Origin: Chlorops oryzae | Taxonomy: Eukaryota > Arthropoda > Insecta > Diptera > Chloropidae | Reading direction: 5' to 3' | Length of the DNA stretch: 64,000 nt | NCBI GenBank assembly: GCA_020466095.1 | Contig: CM035806.1 | Coordinates: 8,847,251 to 8,911,250, forward strand | Shown here: in pieces, positions 1 through 12,679 of the stretch | Layout: the number at the start of each line of letters is the position of its first letter | Numbering within the stretch: position 1 is the stretch's first letter | Notes under the pieces: generated by a model | What the model was told of the DNA's origin: nothing | What the model saw: the letters and a program-made list of their open reading frames with translations, nothing else | Databases searched by the model: none | Made by a program: the position numbers and the translations under genes

Positions 1-2803
1 ATCAATTTTCAAAAAATTCTAGACCAGAAGGTCCCCTTAATTGTCCCAATTACAAATTTCAAATAAATCACGAAATTCGGGAAAAGTTCGTAATATTAAA
101 TTTTGAAAAAAAAATTTGGTTGATTATTTTGTTGTATGAAATACCAAAAGTATTAACACTTAACAAAACTTTTGTTTGAAATTTTTGAAAGTGCATATAA
201 ATATTTGTCTAAAATTCTCATTAAGCTTTATGCGAACTTACATACAAGAAGAGACGAAATAATAAAAATTGCCTCACATATGTTTATGATGTTATAATGT
301 ATAATTATTTCCGTAAACTGACTATGCAGACTCAAATTTTTATTATGGAATATTTTGATATGGCATTTTTTCCTTGTTTATTTATTTAAAATAATTGGTT
401 GATTGTTATTAATACCTTTGGTTGTTGATATTACAAATCGTTTGTTGAAATATTTCATTGAGTGTTAATACTTTGAGTAATTGTCCCAATTAAACGATTT
501 GTTAATATAACAAATAGTGTGATAGGCTGAGTTTTAACAACGATTTTTTTTATATTGATTAAAAAATTTGTTGTATTTACGCACGAAATTCTTTCTGTGT
601 ATATAGGAGATTCGCGTTGCTCTTTTAGATAGAAAAAACTGTTATAATTCAATGTCACTTTAGAGGGAACGTGATTAAGCTAAAAAATATGTACCTCTAT
701 GATTATGATACTTACAGTTCCGTCCATCTGCATGTCTAGCTCAAGTGGACATCTCTTTCAGCCAGAAGGTTTTACCCCCGGTCGCATGATCATGTGGTCT
801 ATTGCTATGACAGCCATCTGTGATAAAACCATTCACATTCAGATTCCACCGACGGAAACTTTCGCTGACACATGCAAATAACATTCGATGGAGTCCATCG
901 TTGATAAATATGTACTATGCACGGTCATCATCTGCCAATGATGATGCAATTCAATTTAAATTTTCAATCGCTCTCAATTAGTTCTTAGAATAAGTAAAAA
1001 CAATTCATCTCCTAAAAAAAAACTTCGATGAAATATGATAACAAAATATCGAATGGCCACTTCATATTTTCGAAATGAATGTATATATAATATCGGGATT
1101 CTGCTCCAACAATGCTGTGATTTAGTCAACTGCATTACCAGCCAGAAGAGCTGAGCGACGGTATGGGAAAGTCATTCATAAAATTGCTTAACATCAGATT
1201 GACCACAAGGAACAACAATGTCCAGTTGATTGAATATAAGAGCACAGGAAGAGCCTACATATAGACAACCACAGGTCATTTTATTTCTATAAAATTTAGA
1301 TTTTAGAAGACGATAGGCTCAACAACATTTTTTTTTTTTTTTGTAATTTTTTTTTGTAAAATGTTTGATCAAACAAACAAACCTCGAAATCGTCAATTGA
1401 CTTTTCAAAAAAGACGATTAAAAAGAGGAGTCTCTTTTAGGTCTGCCATTTATAAAAGCCATGGCGATCTGACCACTGACTGATCGATGTGTCTCCCGAT
1501 TGTGGAAGTCAAGAAAGTAAGATCGACTTCATTTTGATCAAAAATTTACATCGCCGAGTCTTAAATTTCTTCTACTTCTTGCGTTTTGAAATATCCCGGC
1601 TTGCCCCGGGGGTTGTCAAAGCGCAATCAGTTCCTCCATTTCGTTCTGTCAGTTCAATCTTTCGGGGTCCTACATACAGCCTCGAGATCCTATTTTATTG
1701 AGTCCATCCAATGAGGTTTCTGGCGCCCTCGCCAGGTCTGCACTTGTATTTTTAGCCCTGTAGCCCCTTTTTTTTTTGCCAAAGCTATCCTCAAGAAGTG
1801 TCCATACCAGAGTTGTCTTGCTGCCCGCATTTTCCCAATAATTGGAGCAACTCCACGTTTGGAACATGATCAGTCTTGAAAAATCCGCACATACATTGTA
1901 AAACACGTTGAGTCTTCAAAGATTACAGCCGCATGGGTTCGGGGTGCTTTTTACCCTCATCATATATAAAGTTGAATGAGCTTGCTTCTACTCTGAACAT
2001 TCGGTATTCTCGATATTTAGTTATGGGTTAAATTTCACCTTTATCGGAGCCTTTCAGGGTCCGATCCAGCTTTTCTGCCACTCTGACTAAATTCAATTGT
2101 ATGTCACCCCAATGATGGCACTACTGGGGGTACTGTTTTCTCATATCTATGTGGAATTGCCGCCGCTCAGGATATTTGACCGCCTTGCCAATCCTTAAAT
2201 CGATGCACATGCAGCCTTCGGTGTCTTCAGATAGTCGGAATTCTCTGTTTTAGGCGGTATCAGGCACTAGTCCTTTGGTTGCCCAGCCCAGCCCAGCCCA
2301 TTAGTCTTACGACTATGACTGACCGTCTCTGTTCCGGATATGATGTATAACACAACTGGGAGCTGAAACAACTGGCATGGCGGGCTTATTTAAAGAAAAG
2401 AAACAGAAAAGAATTAAAGGTTTTTCCCCAAAACTTACGCTATACATATGATAAGAAATATGGAACTCTGGACCTTAACGTCTACATTAAATTTGTATAT
2501 GACCGTCGAAATTGTTTGGCTTGTGATGAAAAAAAAAAAAAAACATTTCTTATCAAATTTTCGAAAAATTGTCGTTCTCACAATCGCGCAGCGGTAAAGT
2601 CGAATGAATGCAATTCGATTATCATCGGACGTGACCTAAGATTTGACCCCTATCGGTATCGCTCTTGTGTCAGATGCTTGCTCCCAGAATTATAACCTTA
2701 ATCGTATCGAAGTTCGGAAAAGAGCTTTTACGGAAGAGTCTACGGCTCCGGCCGTTATCGCTTTAAAAGTCAAAAAAGTTATCTCTCGTCTTGCATTTCA
2801 ATA

Positions 2804-2850
2804 TACATACATACATACATACATTCATACATACATACATACATACATAT
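2804..2850. repeat. CATA tetranucleotide microsatellite
   Basis: About 45 bases of ACAT/CATA repeat. A second tract lies at 10429-10456. Confidence 0.9.
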
Positions 2851-2929
2851 GTGCATAGGTTCAGTATATCCAGTCCAGACAGGCGACCAAATTTTCAGAT
2901 TCTCTTCGTGCCATATCGGATCCGGCGGG

Positions 2930-3010
2930 ACCCATTTTCTTCATACCTGACACACCCTATGTATCAAGGGTAAATTGCATTTGTGCGTACGTGTGTGTAG
3001 CACCCAAAAA
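2930..3010 (+). mobile_element. Fragment of Tc1-like noncoding element (ATACCCGACAC family)
   Basis: A diverged match to the start of the element at 16677: a CATACCTGACACACC start, then a block like AATTGCATTTGTG, then GTGTAGCACCC and a CAGTCGA motif. Only the 5' end is recognisable. Confidence 0.5.
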
Positions 3011-3655
3011 GCAGTCGACTGGCAACACTGTTGCTCGACAGCAGCCAGAGTACCTATAAAAGTGAAAATGGCGGAAAGGAAGCTAAAATGGCACCGAAAT
3101 AGTTCATCAATGATCAGCAATATGGAACAATAGTGTGGCCAGATTGCGCGATATAGTGTGACATGTGAAAAATTTCCTGATTTCTCTCTCTCTTTTTTCT
3201 TGGACTTGGACGCAAAAGAAATCCAAATTTATGTGCCCAATTGAATCGTTATTCAGCAAAAGCAAAATGCCGTAAAAAAATACTCGATATTAATTAAATT
3301 TCAAGAGTTAAATTTACACAGTGATCGATAAGTTATTAGAAGGTGTCGTTGTCGTTGATGGGAGATGTGTAGAACATCATTTGTTTGGATTAAGGATGGG
3401 CAAAATGTATCGAATTATCGTTCATCTTGAAATTTTTTAGTTATAATGATGTATCGAAAATTTCAACCCTATGCCTATCATGAGGCATATATATAAAGAT
3501 CAAATGCTTGTCAAGCATGTGTGAAAGTGTGCTAGTGATATTTGAAACAAGATAAAAAATTTTTTTGGATTTTTGGGCAATCGAGGATACTTCGCGTGAC
3601 ATATTGTATCATATCTAAGATGATAGGAATTTTAGGAATTTATCCATACATTTTT

Positions 3656-3825
3656 AACCATAGCATACGCAGTTTATCCTGACGCCTATAATTCTCATTT
3701 GGTTTATAAAATGGGACACATAAGACTCGCAGAATTTCTGTAAGTTTTTCGCGCCGTAAATTGGCAAGAAAGTGCTTTAGTTTGTCTTATTTACCGGTTT
3801 TTCTCGTTACGGCTGGGGTAAATAC
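3656..3825 (+). mobile_element. Left-end fragment of the satellite-core element family
   Basis: Carries the family's left block (TTCTCATTTGGTTTATAAAA, then GGGACACATAAGACTCGCAG). It is preceded by CATACGCAGTTT, as in the copy at 39790, and followed by a TTTGTCTTATTTACCGG block. No core or right end follows before the next copy begins at 3990. Confidence 0.75.
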
Positions 3826-4230
3826 AGAGCTAAAGGGACAAAGGAAAGATCACCTCTCTTGAGGATACTCAAAGATACAAAGCGACAAAGTATGGTCACG
3901 ATCTATTTAAATAGGGGTATCTAAATTATTTTGGCATCAATAGAATTGATTTGTTCTCAAAAACATTAGTTAACAAAAAGTTATTTACTTATATAATTCT
4001 CATTTGGTTTATAAAATGGGACACATAACACACTCACAGAACTTCTGAAAATTTTTCACGACGTGACAGTGACAGAGAGATGTCTAAGTTTGTCTTTTTT
4101 TTGCCGGTTTTTCTTGTTAGGGCTGTGGCAGTGATGCCAGATCGTGTATTTTTTCATTCAAACAACGTGATATAGAAAATCGGAAAATCGGTATTTCACC
4201 CAGAAACACATATAACCATACAATGTCACT

Positions 4231-4462
4231 CTCATAGATATTGCGCGGGATGTTTCGCGCTAGTTAGAAAGAGATGGTACTCGGCAGGCAAAAAAAGAGC
4301 GAGAGAGAAATACTTTTGGTGAGTACCTAAGTGAAAAATTCTCATTTTGGTGGGTACCCAAGACCGTGGTGGGTACCCAAGACCGTGGTGGGTACCCAAG
4401 ACCGTGTTGAAAAGAGCCAAAATGGAAACGGCTCCCGAGTGACATATATAGTTATATATGCC
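4231..4462 (+). repeat. Core module with three 19-bp GGGTACCCAAGACCGTGGT units
   Basis: The module runs from GATATTGCGCGGGA to GAGTGACATATATAG. The 19-bp unit occurs three times at about 4350-4406. The same module, with a single unit, is at 46664-46862. The two copies therefore differ by tandem expansion of the unit. Confidence 0.85.
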
Positions 4463-4559
4463 CAGAAATTTATACATCGCCCTAATCTAAATGAGGACAT
4501 TTTTACGATTCTCTCCATTTCATAAAAAGAAAAGCCCTCTCTGTCACCGCCAGCGCCAC

Positions 4560-5098
4560 CAGTGGCGTGTCTAGAGAAATACTGCTTTGATAGTGCTTAT
4601 ATTTTCCACAGTGGTATATTGAACAATTATAAGACATTAACCCAAAAAGTTTTTTTGGGGGTTGGCTAGAGGAAGTTTAGAGAGTTATGGACCAAAAACC
4701 AAAAAAATCCGAAAAATTTATGGCGTCCGATTTGGATGAGAATTTATATATAGAATAAGCGAAAAAGGCTAAGAATTTTTGCGTCAAAATTTTTTCAAGA
4801 AACCGATTACAACTAGTCTAGTTAGGGTCTAGTTCCAAACTGGTCCAGAAAGGACCAGTTTTTTGAAAAAATTTTAGTGCTAAAATTCTTAGAATTTTTC
4901 ACTTATTCTATATATAAATTTTCATCAAAATCGGACGTTATGAAATTTTCGGATTTTTTTGGTTTTTGGTCCATAACTCTCTAAGCTTCCTCTAGCCCCC
5001 CCCCAAAATTTTTTGGGTTAATGTCTTATAATTGTTCAATATACCACTGTGGAAAATATAAGCACTATCAAAGCAGTATTTCTCTGGACACGCCACTG
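4560..5098. mobile_element. Foldback hAT-type MITE, copy 1
   Basis: A 539-bp noncoding element that is an inverted repeat over most of its length. It starts CAGTGGCGTGTC and ends in the complement, GGACACGCCACTG. It is flanked by perfect 8-bp direct repeats AGCGCCAC (4552-4559 and 5099-5106). The 8-bp duplication and CAG...CTG termini fit the hAT superfamily. No transposase is present, so it is nonautonomous. A second copy is at 19483. Confidence 0.9.
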
Positions 5099-7075
5099 AG
5101 CGCCACCTCTTCAAAGCTAATGTAAATCATCGATGTTTTCGATATTTTGAAACCATCTTTAATTTCGATAGTGCTATCGATTTTTTCTTTTCTCCAGATC
5201 TATATGAGAGATCGCAACCACTTATATAAGGCTTCCACTACATAATGATTGAGGAGTGCTGAGAGCCGCGCTTCCTTCTCACACGATGATGCATGAAATT
5301 TGGAAAATTCATTGAATGTTGCTAGCAACAAATTCTTGATTAGTGTCACTCAAATAGTTTGCTTAAAACGCGATAGTATTTTTGTATTTTGTAGATGGAA
5401 CTTATAAGGTGCTACAAAGCCGTTTCGTCGTTGCGTTGCGTTGCGTTATGTTACGTTATGTTGCGTTGCGTTGCTTTGTGCGCTATTGTGTAAGGCATGG
5501 GGAGGCATGCCATAACTGAACTTGTTTGCCTTTTTATAGATTTCTCATTTTCGAACATGCAGCAAAAATGTCTAGATTTGTTTAGTTCGAAACTGAACAC
5601 AGAGAGTGCACATATTTGTAGTTGCGCTTAATTATGTATTTTTGAGTTGCTACCAAAAAAAGCAAAAAAAAAAATCAAAAAAAAAAATCGCTGATACGAC
5701 GATATATTCAAGAAAGAAGAACCTGTCTGCCCAGAAGCGCAAGTGCTGACAAACGCCTGATGGCTTGGCTTCAAATGGCGAATCCGAAGATACGAAGAAA
5801 CCGAACCAAACGAAACGCAACGAAACGAAGAAGCACTTTTCCCCCCCGTCTGTCAAGGAAGTCGACGAACGACTACGAAGACGGCAGACGACGGAGGATG
5901 GCGGACAGAGGACAGACGACGGACGACATACCGGCGCGCTTCATTTTCCCAAGTCAAAGATGTCAAATCATTCAGCAATCATAAGAAGAGTCCCAGCCCG
6001 TCCTGTTCCGACCCGTCATGTTTCACGCAGCGAAACTTGCTCACTCGCTCGGTTGCTTGCCTTACATTGCCTTGCCTTGCCAAGCGCAAATCGTCTCCAT
6101 TTTACTTATTTTTTATTAATTAGCTCGGAAGTCTTTGCTCTGCTTTGCTTCTCTTTGGTAGAGAAAAAAAAAAAAAAAAACCGTTCTTTGCTGCTGCACG
6201 TATCATTACAAAAAACAAAAAAAAAAAGGACGTCCACGTCCAAATCATTTCGTTCATAAATTTATTGTATCTTTGCCAAAAAGATGCCAGGGTTAAATAA
6301 ATTTTGCTTTCGTCGAAAATAGGTGCAAACGCAAGCAAATTGAGAGAAGCAAGACTTTTCCTTTGACAGAATTCACTACCATCTTTTCATTTATTTATTT
6401 CCTTTTTTCCAAAAAAAGTTTTTAAAAAACCAAAAACAGAAATCCAAAAATACGAAAACAAAAAGGTTCTTATGAAAATTTCGCATTCAAGTAGTCCTGC
6501 GTTCAGGATGCTTCGGGTATTGGTGGTTTTGTCCGAATAGTTTCTTTTATGTTGTCCTGTCACTGAGAAAGAAATCGTCTTAGTTGATTGCGCAAAAATC
6601 TTCCTTTAAGAGGCTTTCCGTTGTGGGCATGGGCGTTTCAAATTGAAGGACTTTCGTCGAGTGAAAATGGCGTACCAATTGTTTAGAGAGATATTAAGCC
6701 TGCGAGCTTCAATATTCATTTCGAAATTTCTATCAAATTATCATTGAATTTCCATTCCTCAAGCTGAGCTTATTAGAAATGAAACACTCAATTATTACCA
6801 TTTTCTGGCAACACTAACCAATCGGAAATTGCAATTTGAACTTTCGGTTGTCACGAGCGCTACTTGTTTATTGTCTTTAGGTGTAGGTATCTTAAGATGT
6901 TTATAATAACATTTACAGAGTTGAAAGCACTATTTTTTGCAGCGTCAAAAAAGCTGGATCTGAAAAGTACCTAAAAGCTTTCAAAATTTGAATCTATAAA
7001 CTTATATGAAGGACGAAAAAATTGCCTTTTGATGATTCCCATGATAAAAATTATTTTTTTTGATGATAGGTTATA

Positions 7076-7214
7076 ATGTCCGTGTTTAGATTAAGAGAGA
7101 CAGTGGAAGGAAACACATGAGAGTGACAGAGACGAAAGGCATTCCATCTCCGTCTTTCTCATGTGTTTCCTTCCAGTGTCTCGCGTTTTGTCTCCCTGTT
7201 TAAACGGGGACAAT
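7076..7214. mobile_element. Small inverted-repeat element
   Basis: The left arm (ATGTCCGTGTTTA, then GACAGTGGAAGGAAACACAT) pairs with the right arm (ATGTGTTTCCTTCCAGTGTC, then TGTTTAAACGGGGACA). It is about 140 bp and noncoding. No clear target duplication was seen, so the class is not assigned. Confidence 0.7.
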
Positions 7215-7663
7215 CAGAGGTATTTTTTTTTTTAAATAGTCAGAAAGTGATGCAAAAACTGGAATGCATTGGAAAAAAATCATTTTCATTTTGTTTTCTG
7301 TTTTGTGAAAAAATTTTTCTCAGTGTACAATTAAAGGAGAATTTTTTCCGATTCCTTGTTCTATTAACAATCAGTCGCCATTTGTTTCATCATTTTATTC
7401 TAATGAGTTTTCAAGATATAAAATTTTGAAAAATTACTTAATAAAATGGATTTTTCTAGAAGTTTTGATGGAGGAGTTTTCGAGGGTATTTCAAGGACAC
7501 TGCGCGGAATGGAAATATAAAACTCGGTTTCTACCGTATTTTAAGGCACCTTGTATTTATCCAAAAAACCAAAAAAAAAAAAATCCTGAAAATCCCCTTC
7601 AGGGGCCCGTAGACCGGCTATACCCTTTAAATGTGGTTTTGCTAAGGCTGCGAAGAAACATTA

Positions 7664-7790
7664 ATGGTACTCATGCAGCTTCGCAAATGCCTTCGCAACT
7701 TTTCCCATCGTAAATTTTCATATAAATTTTGACAGTTTTGTGTGACAAATTTCTCATTTCCCACAATTTGCGTAGCTGCATGAGTCCCAC
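7664..7790. mobile_element. TA-flanked miniature element (TGGTACTCATGCAGC ends)
   Basis: A 127-bp inverted repeat with ends ATGGTACTCATGCAGCTTCG and GTAGCTGCATGAGTCCCAC, flanked by TA (7662-7663 and 7791-7792). A related copy is at 48436-48561. TA duplications and a G(T/G)GG(T/A) terminal pattern suggest Tc1/mariner-type mobilisation. Confidence 0.75.
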
Positions 7791-9394
7791 TAGTTACTGT
7801 GCGACAATAATGCGATCGCAACAGTTACGAGTTCTGCAAAGATTGCACAGCCATTTTTAATTTCTTCATTTACGGTAAAACGGAGGTAAAAAAAAGGATG
7901 AGGGAAACGCTCCATTATCTTCGAAAATTGGTGCTTTTAGTGACTAAAAAATGGGCGGAATACGATACCACTATGAAGGCAAATTATAATTGACAATTGC
8001 TACAGGGAACTGACTGCGTGTCTTTGGAAATCTCAGACAAACACCACCCATTCGAAAATATTCCATATATCAAACGCAATTTTTTTTTTTCTTTCAATTC
8101 GAAAATGTATCAAAATCTCTCCGATCAAAAAACTCTCTAAAGTTCGGAATTTGCAAGTATTAATTTCCAAGCGGCGACTGTAAAAACGATCCATTTAATT
8201 TTCATCGTTCCTCATATTGTAATCGGTATTTCGATAAAAGGAAAGCATTCCTCGCTTATCAGCACCTTTTAGTGCATTTTGAAACCTTTAAAGTCGCAGC
8301 AAGCATTTTGTCAATAAGTGATCCGTCAATTAGTTCCATACGGGGAAAAAAAGTACACATTTACAAGTCTCGGCGGTCTTATTTCAAACAAAAAAATTTC
8401 AAAAAAAAAAATTTACAAAAATTAAAAACAAATAAAAAAATACCGCACAGCATCATTAATCTTACAAACCGAATCTTCAACGTATCCGTTTTTTTGTTTT
8501 TTCCACCAATTTTTGAACGCATCTCACGCACAAATGGAAATTGTGACATTAAGGCTTCAACTATAAAAATAACAAGTCGTTCATGTTCAATTCGATCCTT
8601 CATGCTGTTGACGCCATCGAATACATTATGTTTTAACTAAATGAATTGTGTTTAGACATCAAAAAAATATCCGAGGGGCATCAATTCTGATTTCATTATT
8701 TACTCATAGAAGGCTCTACAAAAAAAGCCCATTTTTGAATTGATAAATAACCAACCGATTATTGTAATAGCTTCTTAATTTGAAATGCAATTTGTTTCGA
8801 CAATATTTTTTTTTTAAATATTTTTATTATTCAAAATAATTGTCAAAGCGTTATGTATAAACATCGATAACACTAGTTTACAAATTGAATGATGAATGAA
8901 AATTATTCTATATATAATGGCTTAAGTGTAGGCAAGGTTTTTTTTTTTGTGATATGACTGCCTTTATTCCTTCATTTATAAAATTATAACTTCGCCATTT
9001 ATCCATGGAGTTTGAAAACTAGCATCTCAATTTGTTTGGCAAAGAACCAACTTGAAATAAAAAATTGAAAAAATAAAAATTTTATCAGTTTGCGATCGGT
9101 TTTTTAGATGACGATGAAAGAAAAAATTTCATTTAATATCACGTGGTAATATACAAGAAGCCCCGAATTTTAAAACCTTTCTTACACAATTCTCCATACT
9201 TTGGAACCAGCACTGATGCTAGGCAGCACTTTGATGACTCTTTTTCCTTGGATATTGTTAAAAAATCTTTTATTTCTGTTTTCTTTAGGAAAGTGATCAG
9301 TAGAAATTCCTTTGCAAACACTTGAAGTGACTTTTGGATAAAGGTAATAATCGAAGAAATCCCTCAAAACGGAAAAAAAAACTCCTCATTCTGG

Positions 9395-10023
9395 CATCAG
9401 CGCTTTGAAAAAATTTTTAGCATGACGCCAAAAATTCTCATTTGGTTTATAAAATGGGACACTTAAGACTCGCAGAATTTCTGAAGATTTTTCGCGACGT
9501 GATGAAGCAAGAACGTGTGAAAGTTTGTCTTACTTATTGGCTCGATTGAGCTGGGGAGCTATCGATAGTTTGATAATCGATAGTCGATAAGTTCCATAAT
9601 CGATAGTTTCTATAATCGATAGTCAAAATAATCGATAGGTTCAACAATCGATAGTTTCAATGATCCATATTTTGCAACAATCGATATTTTCAATAATCGA
9701 TATTTTCAATAATCGATATTTTCAATCGATCGATATTTCCGATAATCGTTTCTAGAATCGATACTTTCGATTATCGATAAGTTTTGATAATCGAAAGATG
9801 AATTTTCGAGCGGCTCTCGCCCTTATCTAAATAAAGGCATTTTTAGGAATCGGTCCATTCCCAAAAGAAGAAAGCCCTCTGTCACCGCCATCACCACCTT
9901 TCTAATGCTAAAGTAAATGTCCATGAATCAAAACAATCGATAGTCTTCAAAAACCATCGATGTATTCGATAGATTGAAACGATCGATAGTATCGATAGTG
10001 CTATCGATTGTTTCTCCAGCTCT
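9395..10023 (+). mobile_element. Satellite-core element, complete copy with TATCGATA core
   Basis: The left block (GCATGACGCC, then TTCTCATTTGGTTTATAAAA) is followed by about 250 bp of AATCGATAGTTT-like units at 9548-9800. The right block follows (TTTTCGAGCGGCTCTCGCCC, CTAAATAAAGGCATTTTTAG, CTGTCACCGCC) and ends in ATCGATTGTTTCTCCAGCTC near 10023. The unit before it (9325-9395) is shared with 32155-32220. Confidence 0.8.
9548..9800. repeat. TATCGATA-rich satellite core
   Basis: Around twenty degenerate copies of a 10-12 bp unit centred on the palindrome ATCGAT, with spacer bases TTTC or AATA. Related tracts are at 39960-40145 and 60100-60475, always within the same element family. Confidence 0.85.
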
Positions 10024-10832
10024 AGTATACAGAGGAAAGGCTAAGTCATTTAGCCGATTTTCAGACATTGTCGATCTAAGGTATGTGTTGAGACGACGCA
10101 ATGTGGAAAAGCACTGTGCATTTGTGGCAGTAGTGACAAGAAAAGATCGCCAATATGCGGAGGATTTGATGGAAATGTTTGGAAATGCATCTGCATTGCA
10201 AAAATTTAGACTATGAAATATGAAGGTCTATAGATTCTTATTTTCTTGACGGATCTCAAAATTATGTAAGAAAATTTCTTAGAGGAGTTAATTTTCTTTA
10301 ATTCGAGGGATAATTTTTTCAAATCGGATGATGCATTGTCGAGTTCTGACCGATTAAGGGGCAAAAAAAAAATTTTTTTTTTTTCAAAAAATAATATAAA
10401 ATATTTATTGCAAAATTCCATTTCACACATACATACATACATACATACATACATACGAGTGAAGTAAAATTAAAGCTTTGAAATAAAATGCTTCCATAAA
10501 AATTTTTTAAAAATATTTTTCGCGTGTTTAGAAGGCCAAAGTCCATGGGAAAAATGTATTCAGATCTGCTGAGAAAAAATCCTGTAAACTAGTGTAATTT
10601 GTCGTTTATTTTTTTTCTTCTATGGCTGAGGGAGTTAAAAACTCGTTTTGAATGGCAGCCATGCACTTGCACTTGTGAAAATAAATACCAACTTGAAAAG
10701 TATGTATATCAAATAAACCCCGCATATATTATATTATGATAGATTTGAACTGGTAGAAAAGCTGAACTAGTTTCTATAATAACTTGAATGTGCTCTATAA
10801 TTATCTACATACATATGTATATGATTGATCCA

Positions 10833-11615
10833 TTTCAGTCGTCAAGTGAAGGAGGTCATATCACATCGTCGAAGCCAGAACGTTTCTCAGACATCAAACT
10901 AATGAGTTCATTCATATTTGTTAATTGAATGGAAATGATTTATGCCGCTTAAGGCTCAATTTCTTAGTATTAGTCGATCGCAGTGGTTACAACAATACAT
11001 ATTGAAAGCTCGTTTTGTCCAGGCTCTCAATGTCTGGCCGGTCAGGCTGCTGATGATGGCTGGATGTTGTAACCGAATGTCTTAATGGAAGGCATTTAAC
11101 CATCAATGTGTGAGAATTGCCACAATTTAATTACACATACATACGTTTGTTTTGTGCATAAATGTAGATAGTCTTATGCCAGTCGACCCGAATCCTTGTA
11201 CATCATTGTATAAATTCTTGCAATTTCAGTCACTCAAATTGAAGGAGTGTTATGAACATTGTCGAAGCCAGAACGTTGACTCAGACATCAAACTAATGTT
11301 TTCATTCATATTGTTAATTTAATTGAAATGATTTATGAAACTTAAGGCTCAATTTCTTAGTATTAGTCGATCGCAGTGGTTACAACAATATTTATTGGAA
11401 GCTCGTTTTTTCCGAATCTCAATGTCTGCGATTATGCTGCTGATGATTTCAGAAAATCGTAACCGAATGTATTAAGGAAGGCATTTAACCATAAATGTGT
11501 GAACTGCCACAATTTAATTACACAATACATAAATTGGTTTTGTGCAGGAAGTTGATAGTCATAGGCCAAATCAATCCTTGTGAAATCCTGCATTGTAAAG
11601 CAAATGTCTTGAAAT
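10833..11615 (+). repeat. Tandem duplication, two units of about 390 bp
   Basis: Unit 1 starts TTTCAGTCGTCAAGTGAAGG near 10833 and unit 2 starts TTTCAGTCACTCAAATTGAA near 11224. Both contain GTCGAAGCCAGAACGTT, CAGACATCAAACTAATG, AGTATTAGTCGATCGCAGTG and GCCACAATTTAATTACACA in the same order. Neither unit has a supported open reading frame. Confidence 0.85.
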
Positions 11616-12447
11616 GTTTCACATTTCCGAATTGACGACGAATAACATATCTAACGAAATAACTTTGATTTTTTGATTTTTGATCAGCCAGCGTCGAGTT
11701 ATGAGGGACACCGCAATCCTACTAAGTATTTTGCGAGACACTTCAGAATAATAATTGCTAGCGTTGCCATATTTTTTTCAAAAATTTCTTCTTGAAAATA
11801 TTACCCAAAATTCTTCGAATGTAATACTTTAAAGTACCATTGATATTAATATGTAGATTTGAACCAAGAATGATAGAATATAAGATTAAGCCATGCGCAG
11901 ATTTTATTTTTATCCGAGCACTTGTGACGTTTTTGTTGATGATGCCACAAAGTTGCATAAAATTTTTAAAAATATTTCTGTAAACATTTTCCAGTTTTAC
12001 TTTAAACTAAAGTTATTAAATGATTTTTTGTTTTTTTTTTTATTGATCATTTTACAAGAATCTCAAATCTTAAAGCCATGTTTTGTGAAAGTTTCAAATT
12101 GGTAGTATGTTTTTCGAACGTCAGTGGCAACGCTGTAAACACATAAATTCTTTAATTTAAACTTTTTGTGTTGAAAATTTTTATCTGTCAAAATTTTTTA
12201 ATAATTTCAACCAATCAGAATACTTTTAACGCTACGTCACAAGTGGACATGCGCAGAAGAATCAAATTTTGAAATCTCATTGTCGTAACCTTATAATTAT
12301 GCCTCAAAATTTGAATATGTAAAAAAATGAAGAAAAAAAAATTCAAAAAAATATTCAAAAAATATTCAAAAAAAAAAATGCCAAAAATTCAAAATATTCA
12401 AAAAATTCATAGTCAAAAAGTCCAAATTAGTTCGATTTAGTATGCCT

Positions 12448-12679
12448 CAAGGCGTATTTAAAAAGGTGGTGGCAGTAGGAACTGCTCTTCTTCTTCCCTT
12501 TTTTCAACTCGGAACTGTCAAAATTTTGTATTGAATTTCGTACGCTTACATTTTCCACGGAAATTAAAAATTGTTAATATTGGAACAAAATTCAAACAAG
12601 CGTGAACTGATTTTGACATTTCCGAGTTTTTTTTACATTGTTGTTGTACTACTGCCACCACCTTGTTAAATACGCCTTG
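12448..12679. mobile_element. Inverted-repeat element with 9-bp TSD (MULE-like by TSD length)
   Basis: A 232-bp noncoding element. The left end CAAGGCGTATTT leads into AAGGTGGTGGCAGTAG, and the right arm is CTACTGCCACCACC running into AAATACGCCTTG. It is flanked by perfect 9-bp repeats AGTATGCCT (12439-12447 and 12680-12688). A 9-bp duplication is typical of Mutator-like elements. The class rests on TSD length only. Confidence 0.75.

Larger units (their letters stand above)
3988..5216 (+). mobile_element. Satellite-core element, complete copy with GGGTACCC core, carrying a hAT insertion
   Basis: The left block (TTCTCATTTGGTTTATAAAA) is at 3992. The core is a 4231-4462 module holding three 19-bp units. 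The right block runs from about 4480 (CTAAATGAGGACATTTTTA, then GAAAAGCCCTCT and CTGTCACCGCC) and ends near 5213 in TTTCTCCAG. The right block is interrupted at 4560-5098 by a hAT-type element with perfect 8-bp TSDs. Removing it restores the same order seen at 9820-10023. Confidence 0.75.
8870..10610. mobile_element. Compound repeat region with ACTAG-ended element parts
   Basis: CACTAGTTTACAAATTG near 8871 and GAAAAAATCCTGTAAACTAG near 10573 look like the two ends of the ACTAGCTTACAAA family seen intact at 14012-14287. Positions 10207-10350 match 53095-53230 in reverse complement. The satellite-core element at 9395 lies inside. The boundaries are approximate. Confidence 0.5.

Noticed and set aside
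1489..1906. Possible degenerate gene with open frames on both strands
   Set aside because: The frames are short, overlap each other, and match no family; splice sites were not convincing.
3320..3345. CACAGTGATCGATAAG as a Transib-like end
   Set aside because: Chance heptamer; no nonamer-like block and no inverted partner.
5765..6259. 164-codon open frame with basic N-terminal part
   Set aside because: No recognisable family, composition changes abruptly along its length, and it runs through an A17 tract and a second A-tract.
6628..6660. ATGGGCGTTTCAAATTG as the missing first ap coding exon
   Set aside because: Only the first three residues (MGV) agree with Drosophila; the frame diverges at once and no suitable donor ends a short exon.
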